Below, in pieces: positions 18,081-27,823 of a stretch of 47,782 nt of DNA. The stretch covers positions 1-47,782 of the forward strand of contig BCRI01000050.1 in the NCBI GenBank assembly GCA_001552515.1, read 5' to 3'. Position 1 is the first letter of the stretch; every line of letters starts with the position of its first letter. Position numbers and translations under genes: made by a program. The stretch comes from Sphaerimonospora mesophila NBRC 14179 = JCM 3151. Its GTDB lineage: Bacteria; Actinomycetota; Actinomycetes; Streptosporangiales; Streptosporangiaceae. Under the pieces are notes generated by a model. The model made no database searches. It was not told the origin of the DNA and saw only the letters and a program-made list of their open reading frames with translations.

Positions 18081-19586
18081 GTGTCGGGAGTGATCGTTTC
18101 GCGAGGCGGCGGGCGTGCCGTACTGGCCGCGGTGGCAGGATTCGGCGCGCTGGCGCTGGCCGCGACGGCCTGCGCCGGCCAGAAGGTCGCTCCCACCGGG
18201 CAGCCGACCGGCACCGACCGGCTCCAGTGGTCGCACTGCGAGGAGGCCGCGTCCCCCGCTGGATTCGAGTGCGCGAAGATGCCGGTGCCGCTCGATTACA
18301 ACAAACCGCAGGGCGAAAAGCTCGACATCGCCCTCATCCGGGTGAAGGCCAAGGGCTCCGCCCAGCGGCTCGGCTCACTCATCTTCAACTTCGGCGGTCC
18401 CGGGGGCTCTGGCGTCAGCACGCTGCTCAACGCCGCCCAGGCGTTCAGTGCGCTGAACCGCCGCTACGACCTCGTCAGCTTCGACCCGCGCGGCGTCGAC
18501 CGCAGCAGCGGGATCAAGTGCCTGGACGGCCCCCAGATGGACCGCTACCTCGCCAACGAGCCGGGCGACACCGCGGCGGAGGAGCAGCGGCTCGTCACCG
18601 ACTTCGCCAAGGGATGCGAGCGCAACGCCAAGAAGATCCTGCCGTACGTCGGCACCGTGAACGCGGCCCGCGACCTCGAGTCCCTGCGCACGGCCCTCGG
18701 CGACCCGCGGCTCAACTACTTCGGCTTCTCGTACGGCACCCACCTCGGCTCCGTCTACGCCACCCTCTTCCCGAAGAACGTGGGCCGCATGGTGCTCGAC
18801 GCGGCCGTCGACCCGAAGGTCGGCATGCTGGAGATGGCCAAGACGCAGGCGCTGGGCTTCCAGAAGGCCTATGAGGACTACCTGGCCGACTGCGCGAAGA
18901 CCACGACGAGCTGCCCGCTCGGGGCCGACACCACGGCGGCGAACGACACCGTGCTGAAGCTGCTGCGCTCCGTCGAGCGCAAGCCGCTGAAGGTCGGCGA
19001 CCGTGAGATCACCGAGGACGTCACGAGGACCGCGATCATCCAGGCGCTCTACAGCAAGCTCACCTGGCCGCTCCTCACCGAGGCGCTCAGGGACGCGGCG
19101 AAGAAGGGCGACGCCCGCGGGCTGCTCACCCTGGCCGATCAGTACGGCGGACGCCGGCCGGACGGCTCCTACGCCACCCTGCAGTTCTCCCTGCCCGCCG
19201 TGCTCTGCGTGGACTCCACCGACCGGCCGACCGTGGCCCAGGCGGAGGCACTGGCCCGGCGGATGGAGAAGCGGTCGCCCATCTTCGCCCCCACCATCGT
19301 CAGCGCCGGTAGCTGCAGCGTCTGGCCGGTGCGCGGGGACAACGCCGCCAAGCACATCGACGCCTCCGGATCGAACCCCATCGTCGTGGTCGGCGTGACC
19401 AACGACCCGGCCACGCCGTATCAATGGGCGCCGCGGCTCGCCAGGCAGCTCCGCACCGCCGTGCTGCTCACCCTCGACGGCGAGGGCCACGGCGCGTACG
19501 GCCAGAGCAAGTGCATCGACTCGGCCGTCAACGCCTACCTGCTCGACGGCAAGGTCCCCACCGACGGCCTCCGCTGCCCCAAGTAG
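18081..19586 (+). CDS. secreted tripeptidyl-aminopeptidase-like alpha/beta hydrolase (lipoprotein)
   Basis: About 501 residues, with an N-terminal lipoprotein signal (LALAATAC). The alpha/beta-hydrolase core shows the oxyanion turn FNFGGPGGSG, the nucleophile elbow GFSYGTHLG, the acid in VGVTNDPATPY and the histidine in GEGHGAYG near the C-terminus. This set with a TAP-like C-terminal domain is that of the SlpD/SlpE-type proteases of actinomycetes, which clip tripeptides or process secreted proteins outside the membrane. GTG 18081 has AGGGG five bases upstream; the in-frame GTG 18075 abuts it. A duplicated GATTACAT (18053 and 18063) lies just upstream. Its stop is followed after 25 bases by the 53-bp repeat array. 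Confidence 0.88.
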   Translation: MSGVIVSRGGGRAVLAAVAGFGALALAATACAGQKVAPTGQPTGTDRLQWSHCEEAASPAGFECAKMPVPLDYNKPQGEKLDIALIRVKAKGSAQRLGSLIFNFGGPGGSGVSTLLNAAQAFSALNRRYDLVSFDPRGVDRSSGIKCLDGPQMDRYLANEPGDTAAEEQRLVTDFAKGCERNAKKILPYVGTVNAARDLESLRTALGDPRLNYFGFSYGTHLGSVYATLFPKNVGRMVLDAAVDPKVGMLEMAKTQALGFQKAYEDYLADCAKTTTSCPLGADTTAANDTVLKLLRSVERKPLKVGDREITEDVTRTAIIQALYSKLTWPLLTEALRDAAKKGDARGLLTLADQYGGRRPDGSYATLQFSLPAVLCVDSTDRPTVAQAEALARRMEKRSPIFAPTIVSAGSCSVWPVRGDNAAKHIDASGSNPIVVVGVTNDPATPYQWAPRLARQLRTAVLLTLDGEGHGAYGQSKCIDSAVNAYLLDGKVPTDGLRCPK

Positions 19587-19611
19587 CCCCCCCTCTCCCC
19601 CTCCCCCGGGC

Positions 19612-19853
19612 GTGATCTTGCAGTTGCTCGCAGGGATGACCGCTGACCAGCACCGATCCCTGTGGTGATCTTGCAGAAACTCGCAGACCACCCGATCCAT
19701 CTGCGGTTACACCTTTCCTGATCTTGCAGTCGCAACTGCAGGATCAGGAAGCGCATTCGCCCTGGTCAGCGGCATTGCCTGCGATTATCTGCAAGATCAC
19801 GACAGGGGAATGCGCAGCTCAGCGCACTCCCCTGCCAGAATTCGCAAGATCAC
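19612..19853. repeat. head-to-head array of 53-bp-period repeats between convergent genes
   Basis: Plus-strand units begin at 19612, 19665 and 19718; minus-strand units begin at 19853, 19800 and 19747. Every step is exactly 53 bases. Each unit opens with (G/C)TGATC(T/C)TGC, usually followed by CTCGCAG or TCGCAG near unit position 16-22. Several units share CGCTGACCAG or close variants in their second half, so the whole 53-bp unit, not only the core, is related. The plus units start 25 bases after the peptidase stop, the minus units 23 bases after the glyS stop. The same family recurs downstream of leuA. Confidence 0.9.
19717..19748. terminator. bidirectional hairpin where the two repeat arrays meet
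   Basis: Units from opposite strands overlap here and form 14-bp arms (19717-19730 and 19735-19748) around a CGCA loop, with one mismatch that would be a G-U pair in RNA on one strand. It lies midway between the convergent peptidase and glyS genes. A second hairpin, AGGGGA-TGCGC with GCGCA-TCCCCT (19804-19833), is closer to glyS. Confidence 0.7.
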
Positions 19854-19876
19854 CACCTGTTGGTGGTTTGGTTCGC

Positions 19877-21262
<1,386 letters not shown>

Positions 21263-21416
21263 CAGTGGAACTCCATCCGGCTGGGTGTCGGCGTTGAGAT
21301 CGAACCAGATCGGGGTCAGGGGTCAGGTCGGCGAGAGGCGCGTCCGAAGGCAGCCGTACGGCCGGGCACCTGCCCGAATCTGTGGACAAGCTTAGGGGAC
21401 TTCGGCGCCCGCTCGC

Positions 21417-21731
21417 TCAGACACCGCCGAGAGGGGGCTCCGGCAGGCCGTAAACCCCCTCGAACGCGCTGGGCTCATTGATCATCAGGGTCATCAGCGG
21501 GTACATGTCCATCCGGGCCGCCGACAGCGCCCGCCGGTAGAACCCCGCGCCCTCCCACTCGCTGACCAGCGCCCACAGCGCGGGCTCGTCGACCGACCGC
21601 CCCAACTGCCCGCGGACGTATCCGGGCTGCGCCGCCAGCACCTCGAGGATGGCGCGCGCGCCCGCGGTGAACTCCTCCGTGCGGGAGCCGGGAACCGAGT
21701 AACGGATCAACGCGATCACGGGTCCAAGCAT
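21417..21731 (-). CDS. small ABM (antibiotic biosynthesis monooxygenase-fold) protein
   Basis: About 104 residues with the ferredoxin-like ABM pattern: VIALIRYSVPG at the start, FTAGARAILEVLAAQPGYVRGQLGRS and PALWALVSEWEGAGFYRRAL. Such domains act as small oxygenases, heme-degrading enzymes or dimeric binding proteins; none of these is decided by the sequence. ATG 21731 is chosen; GTG 21719 is possible and still keeps the domain. It is divergent from the small membrane protein and lies 154 bases upstream of glyS on the same strand. Confidence 0.72.
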   Translation of the reverse strand: MLGPVIALIRYSVPGSRTEEFTAGARAILEVLAAQPGYVRGQLGRSVDEPALWALVSEWEGAGFYRRALSAARMDMYPLMTLMINEPSAFEGVYGLPEPPLGGV

Positions 21732-21826
21732 GCCATGCACGCCGTACGGCTCCCGCGGCCGCCCACAGCCGCCCGCGGCCTGGCAGAACATGCCCCGGGA
21801 CCCTGGAGGGGCACTAGGCTCGGCTT

Positions 21827-22261
21827 GTGGGAAGCGAAACCGATCCGAAACGCCGGCCCCCGGCCCAGGGCCGTTCGCTCCCGGCCCACCCGCTGGCGCG
21901 CAGGCCCGCGCGTCCGGCGTCGGAGCGGCCGGCGCGACGGCCGCTGCCCGCGGGCGAGTCGTTCTTCACGCCCGGCGCGACCGGCGTCAGGCGGGCGGCC
22001 GAGGTGAAGAGCGCGGCGCCGCTGGTGTTCCTGTTCCAGCTGCCGCGCTGGGTGCTGCCGGTCGTCATGGTCGTGCTGCTGCTCGTCGGCCTCGTCGTGC
22101 CGGACTGGCGGGGGGCGCTGGCCGTGCTGCCCGTGCTCGCGTTCGTCGTCTGGCTGGCATACCTGTCGTGGCCGTCGCTGCGCGCCGGCGGACGTCTGCT
22201 GCGGGTCGCGCTCGTCACTTTCCTCGTCCTCCTCGCCGCCACCCGCTTCGGTCTGATCTGA
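21827..22261 (+). CDS. small membrane protein (DUF6703-like)
   Basis: A 144-residue protein with a long Arg/Pro-rich cytoplasmic N-terminus (about 1-60) and three closely packed hydrophobic segments (about 70-90, 93-110, 123-142). The block AAPLVFLFQLPRWVLPVV and the later WLAYLSWPSL resemble a small actinobacterial family often found near zur/fur genes; I assign DUF6703 only tentatively from memory of that pattern. Function unknown. GTG 21827 is the start that leaves the Arg-rich region whole. It ends 73 bases before zur and is in the same direction. Confidence 0.65.
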   Translation: MGSETDPKRRPPAQGRSLPAHPLARRPARPASERPARRPLPAGESFFTPGATGVRRAAEVKSAAPLVFLFQLPRWVLPVVMVVLLLVGLVVPDWRGALAVLPVLAFVVWLAYLSWPSLRAGGRLLRVALVTFLVLLAATRFGLI

Positions 22262-22334
22262 TCGGCTTGGTCCGAGTCCTGGCCTCCCCACTGATTCGGT
22301 AGATTTTAGGGCGAAGCCGTACACAGGAGTCATC

Positions 22335-22745
22335 ATGACCAGGAGTCCCAAGAGCCGCGAGGCCGTACACGAGATCCTGCGTCAGAGCCCGGGCTTCCGC
22401 AGTGCGCAGGACGTGTTCGCCGAAATGCGGGCGGACGGTGCGAAAATCGGCCTGACCACCGTGTACCGGGCACTGCAGTCGCTGCAGGACGCGGGCCGAG
22501 TAGACGTGCTGCGCACGGACGAAGGCGAGTCCGTCTACCGGGCCTGCGAGACCGAGTCTCATCATCACCACCTCGTCTGCCGTCGCTGCGGGCTCACCGT
22601 CGAGGTGGCCAATCCCGACGTCGAGCGCTGGGCCGAGCTCATGGGCGTCGAGCACGGCTTCACCGAGATCACCCACACCGTGGAGGTCTTCGGCACCTGC
22701 GCCTCCTGCACCGACTCCTGCCGGACGGAGGCCGCCTCGCAGTGA
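22335..22745 (+). CDS. zur: Fur-family regulator, probably zinc uptake regulator Zur
   Basis: A 136-residue metal-dependent repressor. The winged helix includes QDVFAEMRADGAKIGLTTVY and RALQSLQDAGRVDVL. The dimer/metal domain has HHHHLVCRRCG and CASCTDSC, the two CxxC-type pairs of the structural zinc site. Assignment to Zur within the Fur family rests on its place between glyS and uppS-recO, which matches the zur locus of Streptomyces. AGGAG lies five bases before ATG 22335. In that known locus znuABC-type zinc transporter genes lie next to zur; they are absent here. No convincing Zur box was found upstream of the gene. Confidence 0.85.
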   Translation: MTRSPKSREAVHEILRQSPGFRSAQDVFAEMRADGAKIGLTTVYRALQSLQDAGRVDVLRTDEGESVYRACETESHHHHLVCRRCGLTVEVANPDVERWAELMGVEHGFTEITHTVEVFGTCASCTDSCRTEAASQ

Positions 22746-22852
22746 CCCTCCCATGACCAGGCGAATGTTCCGTCCGCCGATGTTCTTGATCTCGCCACGC
22801 CCGTGGCTCCCGCGGGGTACGCTGCCAGCGCCGCTAAAGAGGAGTGCCTGCC

Positions 22853-23431
22853 ATGCCCTTCGGTCATGACATGGTCTACTCGCTGGCCACCGTGGTGGAG
22901 CTGATCAACACCGCGACCGGCGACCACGACGGGTTGACCGACATCGACGACCTTCGCGCGTTCGTACGCAGCCGCCGGGTCAGCGGCGTCGGCGCGGTGA
23001 CCGGCCGCGATCTGGCCGAGGTGCGCATGCTCCGCGCCGACTTCCACGACGTGTTCACCGCTCCCGACCGGGCCGCCGTCGTGGCCCGGCTCAACAAGCT
23101 GCTGGGCCGCACGAGAATCACGCCGAGGCTCACAGAACACGACGGTTTCCCGCTGCACGTCCACTACTTCGCCCCCGGCGCGTCGCTCGCCGAGCATCTC
23201 GCGGCCGACTGCGGCGTCGCCCTCGCGCACGTGCTGGCCGAGGACGAGTGGGACCGGCTGCGCAAATGCCGCGCACCGGACTGCGACAACGTGTTCGTGG
23301 ACGAGTCGAGGAACCGCTCCCGGGTCTACTGCGACAGCCGCACCTGCGGAAACCGCATGCATGTCGCCGCCTATCGGGCCCGGCGGCGCCCGGAGTCCGG
23401 TCAGGGGAGGAAGCGCCCGGCGCTGGGGTGA
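22853..23431 (+). CDS. CGNR zinc-finger regulator (ABATE domain)
   Basis: A 192-residue putative transcription factor. The N-terminal ABATE-type region (about 1-130) includes LATVVELINTAT and the variable ligand-binding core. The C-terminal CGNR zinc finger reads CRAPDCDNVFVDES, then YCDSRTCGNRMHVAAYRARR with the namesake CGNR. Members are thought to bind DNA through the finger and a stress-related ligand through ABATE. ATG 22853 has GAGGAG eight bases upstream (22839-22844). The gene follows zur by 107 bases on the same strand and converges on uppS. Confidence 0.85.
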   Translation: MPFGHDMVYSLATVVELINTATGDHDGLTDIDDLRAFVRSRRVSGVGAVTGRDLAEVRMLRADFHDVFTAPDRAAVVARLNKLLGRTRITPRLTEHDGFPLHVHYFAPGASLAEHLAADCGVALAHVLAEDEWDRLRKCRAPDCDNVFVDESRNRSRVYCDSRTCGNRMHVAAYRARRRPESGQGRKRPALG

Positions 23432-23482
23432 CCCTCCAGATGCCACCCCTGCCGCCCCTGCCACCGGTGCCGCCGGTGGATC

Positions 23483-24295
23483 TCAGACGGTCCGGTCGAG
23501 CAGGGGCTCGGCGGCCGGACGGACCTCGACCTCGTTCGGTACGGCACCGCCGTACCGCCGGTCGCGCTTGGCGTAGATCTCGCAGGCCTGCCAGAGGTCC
23601 CGGCGGTCGAAGTCCGGCCAGAGCCGGTTGAGGAAGACCATCTCGGCATAGGCGGACTGCCAGAGCAGGAAGTTCGACGTGCGCTGCTCGCCGGACGACC
23701 GGATGAAGAGATCGACGTCGGGAATGTCGGGCTCGTCGAGATAGCGGGCGAAGGCCTTCTCCGACACCTTCGCCGGATTGACCCGGCCGGCGGCGATGTC
23801 CCGCGCGAGCTTCACGGCCGCGTCGACGATCTCCGCGCGGCCCCCGTAGTTGACGCAGAACTGCAGCGTCAACGTCGCATTGCCGGTCGTCATCCGCTCG
23901 GCGTCCTCGAGCTCCTTGATGACGCTCTTCCAGAGCCTCCCGGGGCGCCCGGCCCAGCGGACCCGGACCCCCATCTCGTTGAGCTGATCACGGCGGCGGC
24001 GGATCACGTCCCGGTTGAACCCCATCAGGAAGCGGACCTCGTCGGGCGAGCGCTTCCAGTTCTCGGTCGAGAACGCGTACGCCGACAGGTAGGGGACGCC
24101 GAGCTCGATCGCGCCCTCGATGACGTCGAACAGCGAGGCCTCGCCCATCTTGTGGCCCTCTGTCCTCGGTAGCCCTCGGGCCTTCGCCCAGCGGCCGTTG
24201 CCGTCCATGACGATCGCGACGTGCCGTGGGACGAGGCCGCGGGGGATGGCGGGCGGGACCGCGCCGGAAGGATGCGGAGTCGGAGGACGGACCAT
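23483..24295 (-). CDS. uppS: isoprenyl (polyprenyl) diphosphate synthase, cis-type
   Basis: A 270-residue cis-prenyltransferase that makes the lipid carrier for peptidoglycan. Motifs in order: [13 protein letters not shown] (catalytic Asp), [27 protein letters not shown], and [19 protein letters not shown] with the following YAEMVF. The RSSGEQR element is the pyrophosphate-binding signature. The 30 bases between it and recO, with both on the minus strand, indicate one transcript. Product chain length (decaprenyl or undecaprenyl) cannot be read from this. Confidence 0.95.
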   Translation of the reverse strand: MVRPPTPHPSGAVPPAIPRGLVPRHVAIVMDGNGRWAKARGLPRTEGHKMGEASLFDVIEGAIELGVPYLSAYAFSTENWKRSPDEVRFLMGFNRDVIRRRRDQLNEMGVRVRWAGRPGRLWKSVIKELEDAERMTTGNATLTLQFCVNYGGRAEIVDAAVKLARDIAAGRVNPAKVSEKAFARYLDEPDIPDVDLFIRSSGEQRTSNFLLWQSAYAEMVFLNRLWPDFDRRDLWQACEIYAKRDRRYGGAVPNEVEVRPAAEPLLDRTV

Positions 24296-24325
24296 GTTCC
24301 GAGCGTATTGCTTCCGCGGGGGTCC

Positions 24326-25177
24326 TCAGACGGGGAAGATGTGCGGATCCCGTGCAGGACCCGGCCGCCCGGCCCGCACATCGCCGTGGTTCGCGGCGGC
24401 CTCTTCCGGACGGAACGCCCGGCCGCGCTCCGGCCGTTCGCGCTCGTGCCACTCCCTCTCGACATGGCGGAGGGACCGGATGCCCTGCTCCAGGTGCCAC
24501 TGCAGGTAGGCCGCGACGAGACCGCTGCACTCGGTCCGGTGCCGGGACTCGGAGGCGTCGGCGGCCGGCCAGTCGCCGCGCAGCAGCGCGATCATCAGCG
24601 CGATCGTCTCGGCGGCGGGCACCGCGGCTCCGGCCGGGCGGCACGAGCCGCAGACCACGCCGCCCGCGGCGATCGCGAAGGCTCGTACGGCCTCTGCCCC
24701 GCATCTGGCACACCCCGACAGGGCGGGGGCGTAGCCCGCCACGGCCAGCGAGCGCAGGAAGAACGCGTCCAGCACCAGCCTGGGCTCGTGCCCGCCCTCG
24801 GCGAGCGTGCGCAGCCCGCCCAGCAGCAGCAGGAACTGGCGCAGGGCGGGCTCCTTCTCGCCCATGATCAGCCGATCGGCCGTCTCCAGCATCGCCGTGC
24901 CAGCGGTGTAGCGGGGATAGTCGATCACGAGTGCCTCGCCGTACGGACGCAGGGTCTCGGCCTGGGTGATCACATCGAGCGACCGGCCGGCGTGCATCTG
25001 CAGGTCGACGTGGGAGAACGGCTCCAGCCGCGCGCCGAACCGCGACTTGGTCTTGCGTACGCCCTTGGCCACGCCCCTGACCTTGCCGGTGCGCCTGGTG
25101 AGGATCGTGATGATTCGGTCGGCCTCGCCCAGCTTCTGGGTGCGCAGCACGACGCCCTCGTCCCGGTAGAGGCTCAT
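24326..25177 (-). CDS. recO: DNA repair protein RecO
   Basis: A 283-residue recombination mediator that loads RecA with RecR. The N-terminal OB fold is evident in YRDEGVVLRTQKLGEADRI (split about residues 4-22) and GVAKGVRKTKSRFGARLEPF. The C-terminal helical domain contains the zinc finger CARCGAEAVRAF and CGSC. ATG 25177 follows GGATGGGACG. The acidic/basic tail after residue 250 is longer than in many RecO proteins. It lies directly upstream of uppS on the same strand. Confidence 0.94.
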   Translation of the reverse strand: MSLYRDEGVVLRTQKLGEADRIITILTRRTGKVRGVAKGVRKTKSRFGARLEPFSHVDLQMHAGRSLDVITQAETLRPYGEALVIDYPRYTAGTAMLETADRLIMGEKEPALRQFLLLLGGLRTLAEGGHEPRLVLDAFFLRSLAVAGYAPALSGCARCGAEAVRAFAIAAGGVVCGSCRPAGAAVPAAETIALMIALLRGDWPAADASESRHRTECSGLVAAYLQWHLEQGIRSLRHVEREWHERERPERGRAFRPEEAAANHGDVRAGRPGPARDPHIFPV

Positions 25178-25376
25178 CGTCCCATCCTATGGCCGTCCCG
25201 ATCGGCGCCTGGAGCGGCGGCTGAGAGCGGCGACGGCCGGGCTCATTATGATGAAAATTCGGTAATGATTGGGCTGCTCGGGCATTTGTCGGTCGTACGG
25301 TGTGCCTGGGATGCACTGGTTCGACCGAAAGGTCACTAAGCTTTGGCCTCCGGCGGATTTCTCCGCGCCGGTCAAG

Positions 25377-25462
25377 CCAGGGAGTGTCCCGTGGGTCTCG
25401 CCACGGCGACGATCCCGGGGCACGCCCAGGGAGTGTCCCGATGGGTCTTCGCCGTAGCGACG
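25377..25462. repeat. pair of 35-37-bp direct repeats in the leader of the CDP-alcohol operon
   Basis: The segment starting ccagggagtgtcccg occurs at 25377-25411 and again at 25426-25462 with a few substitutions, a period of 49 bases. Each copy contains the small inverted element GGGA-GTG-TCCC. The rest of the 352-base gene-free region 25178-25529 has an AT-rich patch with TCATTA/TAATGA arms (25243-25268). A leader RNA or paired binding sites are possible; nothing known was recognised. Confidence 0.65.
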
Positions 25463-25529
25463 CAGGTAGGTCCAGAAGATCCACGGGCCGCGACCGTGGC
25501 CTGATCCCCCTGTCGCTTGAAAGGTTGCC

Positions 25530-27113
25530 ATGACCCGCGTGGTCCTGCTGGGCTCGCCGCCCGGCCCGATCGGTTCTCCACCGCCAGGCGGCCAGCCCGT
25601 GTCGCCGGCGGACATCACGTTGGCGTCGCTTCCCGGAGCCCCCTCGGTGTACGGCAGGCTGCTCGAGCAGCTCGCCTCGCTCGATCCCGAGCCGATCACC
25701 ATCGCCCGGCCTGCCGACGCTCCCGCCTTCCGACGCCATTCGAGGCGGGTCGTGGAGAGCCCGGACGTAGCCGGGGACCTTCGGGCGCTCGCCGACGCGG
25801 TCGAGGACTCAGCCGACAACCTGCTGATCCTGCCCGCGCAGTCGCTGGTGCACGACGAGTTGATCTACCAGATCAACAAGGCCAAGCGGCACGCCCTCGC
25901 ACTGATCGTCCGGGAGGAGCGGCACGAGGACGCGCCGGAGGAGCCGCCCATCGAGGAGGCGGAGCCCGAGATCGGCCAGAAGGTGATCGAGGGTCTCCCC
26001 CAGCGCACCCGGGCCGGCCGCGGCCGGATCATCTCGGTCGGCACCGCCTATCACGCCGTCACCCGCCCGAACGCCGCGCTGCTCGGACCGCTCCGCCTCC
26101 ACCAGCGGCACGCCGCCGTGCTCGCCGAGGCCGCCCGCGAGCTGGCGGACATGGCCCACCTGTTCGGCCCCGAGGACGACGTCGTCGAGCTGCTCGTGCT
26201 GGGTCTCGTACGGCGCGGCGTGTCGGTCGGCATCCGCGGCCGCAGGGACCTGTTCTACCGCCGGGTCCACGATCAGCGGGAGGCGGACGAGGCCCTGGCG
26301 GAGATGGCCGGGTTCGACGAGGACCGGGCCCGGCTGAACCACGCCGTGAAGGGCGCCGACGGCTTCTTCACCACGTTCTTCGTCAGCACCTATTCGAGGT
26401 TCATCGCGCGCTGGGCGGCCCGCCGGGGGCTGACCCCCAACCAGGTCACCCTCATCTCGATCCTTCTCGGCCTGCTGTCGGCCGGCGCGTTCGCGACCGG
26501 CACCCGGTGGGGTGCGATCGCCGGCGCGGTGCTCATCTACTTCGCGTTCGTCTTCGACTGCGTCGACGGGCAGGTCGCCCGATACGCACGGAAGTTCGGC
26601 GTGCTGGGAGCCTGGCTGGACGCCACGTTCGACCGGTTCAAGGAGTACGCGGTCTTCGTCGGCCTCGCCGTCGGCGCGACCGTGTCCGGTCAGTTCGGGG
26701 ACGGAGAGGGCATCTGGATCCTCGCCCTGGTGGCGCTGGCGCTCCAGTCGGTCAAGCACCTGCTCGACTTCTCGTTCGGCGCGGCCAACCGGCGCAGGGC
26801 GCCCGTCCCGCTGCCCACGCTCGATCTGACGGTCCCCGAGGACCGCCCGCTGCGCGAGGCGCTGGAGGAGCGCAAGGCGCGCCGCAACTCGGGCATCCGC
26901 AGCCTGCTCAAGCTCTGGACCAAGGCCGGGAGGTTCCGTCCCGTGCACTGGGCGCGCAAGATGATCGTGTTCCCCATCGGGGAGCGTTTCGCCGCCATCG
27001 CGATCACCGCTGCCTTCTTCGACCCCCGCGTCACGTTCCTCACGCTCGTGATCTGGGGCGGCGTCGCGACCATCTACACCCTCACCGGACGCATCCTGAG
27101 GTCTCTCGCATGA
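25530..27113 (+). CDS. CDP-alcohol phosphatidyltransferase with N-terminal nucleotidyltransferase-like region
   Basis: A 527-residue membrane enzyme. The C-terminal half (about 285-520) is a CDP-alcohol phosphatidyltransferase with the complete signature DCVDGQVAR, then G, D and D at the required spacings (GAWLDATFD), and about six hydrophobic segments. The N-terminal 250 residues are soluble and contain a repeated alpha/beta pattern similar to IspD/GlmU-like nucleotidyltransferases but without an obvious catalytic motif. Two-domain proteins of this type make inositol- or polyol-phosphate lipids in actinobacteria and archaea; the alcohol here is unknown. AAAGG precedes ATG 25530. Its stop overlaps the next start as ATGA. 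Confidence 0.88.
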   Translation: MTRVVLLGSPPGPIGSPPPGGQPVSPADITLASLPGAPSVYGRLLEQLASLDPEPITIARPADAPAFRRHSRRVVESPDVAGDLRALADAVEDSADNLLILPAQSLVHDELIYQINKAKRHALALIVREERHEDAPEEPPIEEAEPEIGQKVIEGLPQRTRAGRGRIISVGTAYHAVTRPNAALLGPLRLHQRHAAVLAEAARELADMAHLFGPEDDVVELLVLGLVRRGVSVGIRGRRDLFYRRVHDQREADEALAEMAGFDEDRARLNHAVKGADGFFTTFFVSTYSRFIARWAARRGLTPNQVTLISILLGLLSAGAFATGTRWGAIAGAVLIYFAFVFDCVDGQVARYARKFGVLGAWLDATFDRFKEYAVFVGLAVGATVSGQFGDGEGIWILALVALALQSVKHLLDFSFGAANRRRAPVPLPTLDLTVPEDRPLREALEERKARRNSGIRSLLKLWTKAGRFRPVHWARKMIVFPIGERFAAIAITAAFFDPRVTFLTLVIWGGVATIYTLTGRILRSLA

Positions 27114-27823
27114 TCACCCAGCCGCAGACCACCACGATTCCCGACCCGGACGAGGAACGCCGCCGCATACAGACCGAGCGGCTGCTGGCCTATCGCGACG
27201 ACGGCCCCATCGCCACCACGCTGAAGGGGGTGCTGGGCCGCGGCCTGCCGCCCGTGCCGTTCACGCTCGTGGCGCTGCTCGCCATCGTGGCCCTGGCCGT
27301 CGGCGGCGTGCTCGACGAGGGACCGATCCTGCTGGCGCCCGTGCTGATCCTGGTCGCCCTGGTCGTGCCGAGCGCGCCGAGCGACCACCTCGGACGGCTG
27401 GACTGGCTCACCCCGCCGCTGCTGCGGGGCGCGGAGTTCCTCACGATCATCCTGCTCGGGCTGGCCGAGGACACCCCCAAGTGGCTGCTGTTCGTGCTGC
27501 TCTACGTGGTCGGCTACCACACGTACGACACGGTCTATCGCACCAGGCAGGGCATCTGGCCGCCCGCGTGGCTGTTCCGCGCCGGGCTCGGCTGGGAGGG
27601 CCGGCTGCTGATCCTGGGTGTGGGCGCGGTGGCCGGCCAGTTGACCGCCGTCGTCGCCGTCCTCACGGCCTACCTGTTCATCCTGTTCGCCGTGGAGAGC
27701 GTGGTGAGCTGGGTGCGGCTGGACAAGGCCTCCGCCCAGGCCCAGGCTCAGGCCGACCAGGATCTCGAGCAGTCGCCCGAGGAGGCGGCCGAGCAGCTCA
27801 CGGGCGACGCCGACCCGGCCTAG
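27110..27823 (+). CDS. membrane protein, DUF5941-like, translationally coupled to the CDP-alcohol enzyme
   Basis: A 237-residue protein with a charged N-terminus (RRRIQTERLLAYRDDGPI), about four membrane segments (about 47-68, 70-90, 120-140, 170-205) and an Ala/Gln/Glu-rich C-terminal tail. Segments such as VVGYHTYDTVYRTRQG and PPAWLFRAGLGWEGRLL resemble what I know as DUF5941. In relatives that domain is attached to nucleotidyltransferase/CDP-alcohol proteins, so the ATGA overlap with 25530-27113 fits a split version of that fusion. Function unknown. The following region 27824-28245 holds no supportable gene; it contains a perfect 16-bp palindrome GGTGGCCATGGCCACC at 27966-27981. Confidence 0.72.
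   Translation: MITQPQTTTIPDPDEERRRIQTERLLAYRDDGPIATTLKGVLGRGLPPVPFTLVALLAIVALAVGGVLDEGPILLAPVLILVALVVPSAPSDHLGRLDWLTPPLLRGAEFLTIILLGLAEDTPKWLLFVLLYVVGYHTYDTVYRTRQGIWPPAWLFRAGLGWEGRLLILGVGAVAGQLTAVVAVLTAYLFILFAVESVVSWVRLDKASAQAQAQADQDLEQSPEEAAEQLTGDADPA

Noticed and set aside
19612-19853. CRISPR array
   Set aside because: Spacing is regular, but orientation reverses, the 'spacers' are themselves partly conserved, repeats decay, arrays are anchored to stop codons, and no cas gene is present.
25243-25268. Zur/Fur box
   Set aside because: The TCATTA/TAATGA arms and an ATGAAAAT segment are suggestive, but the opposite half-site is not present, so it does not meet a Zur box pattern.
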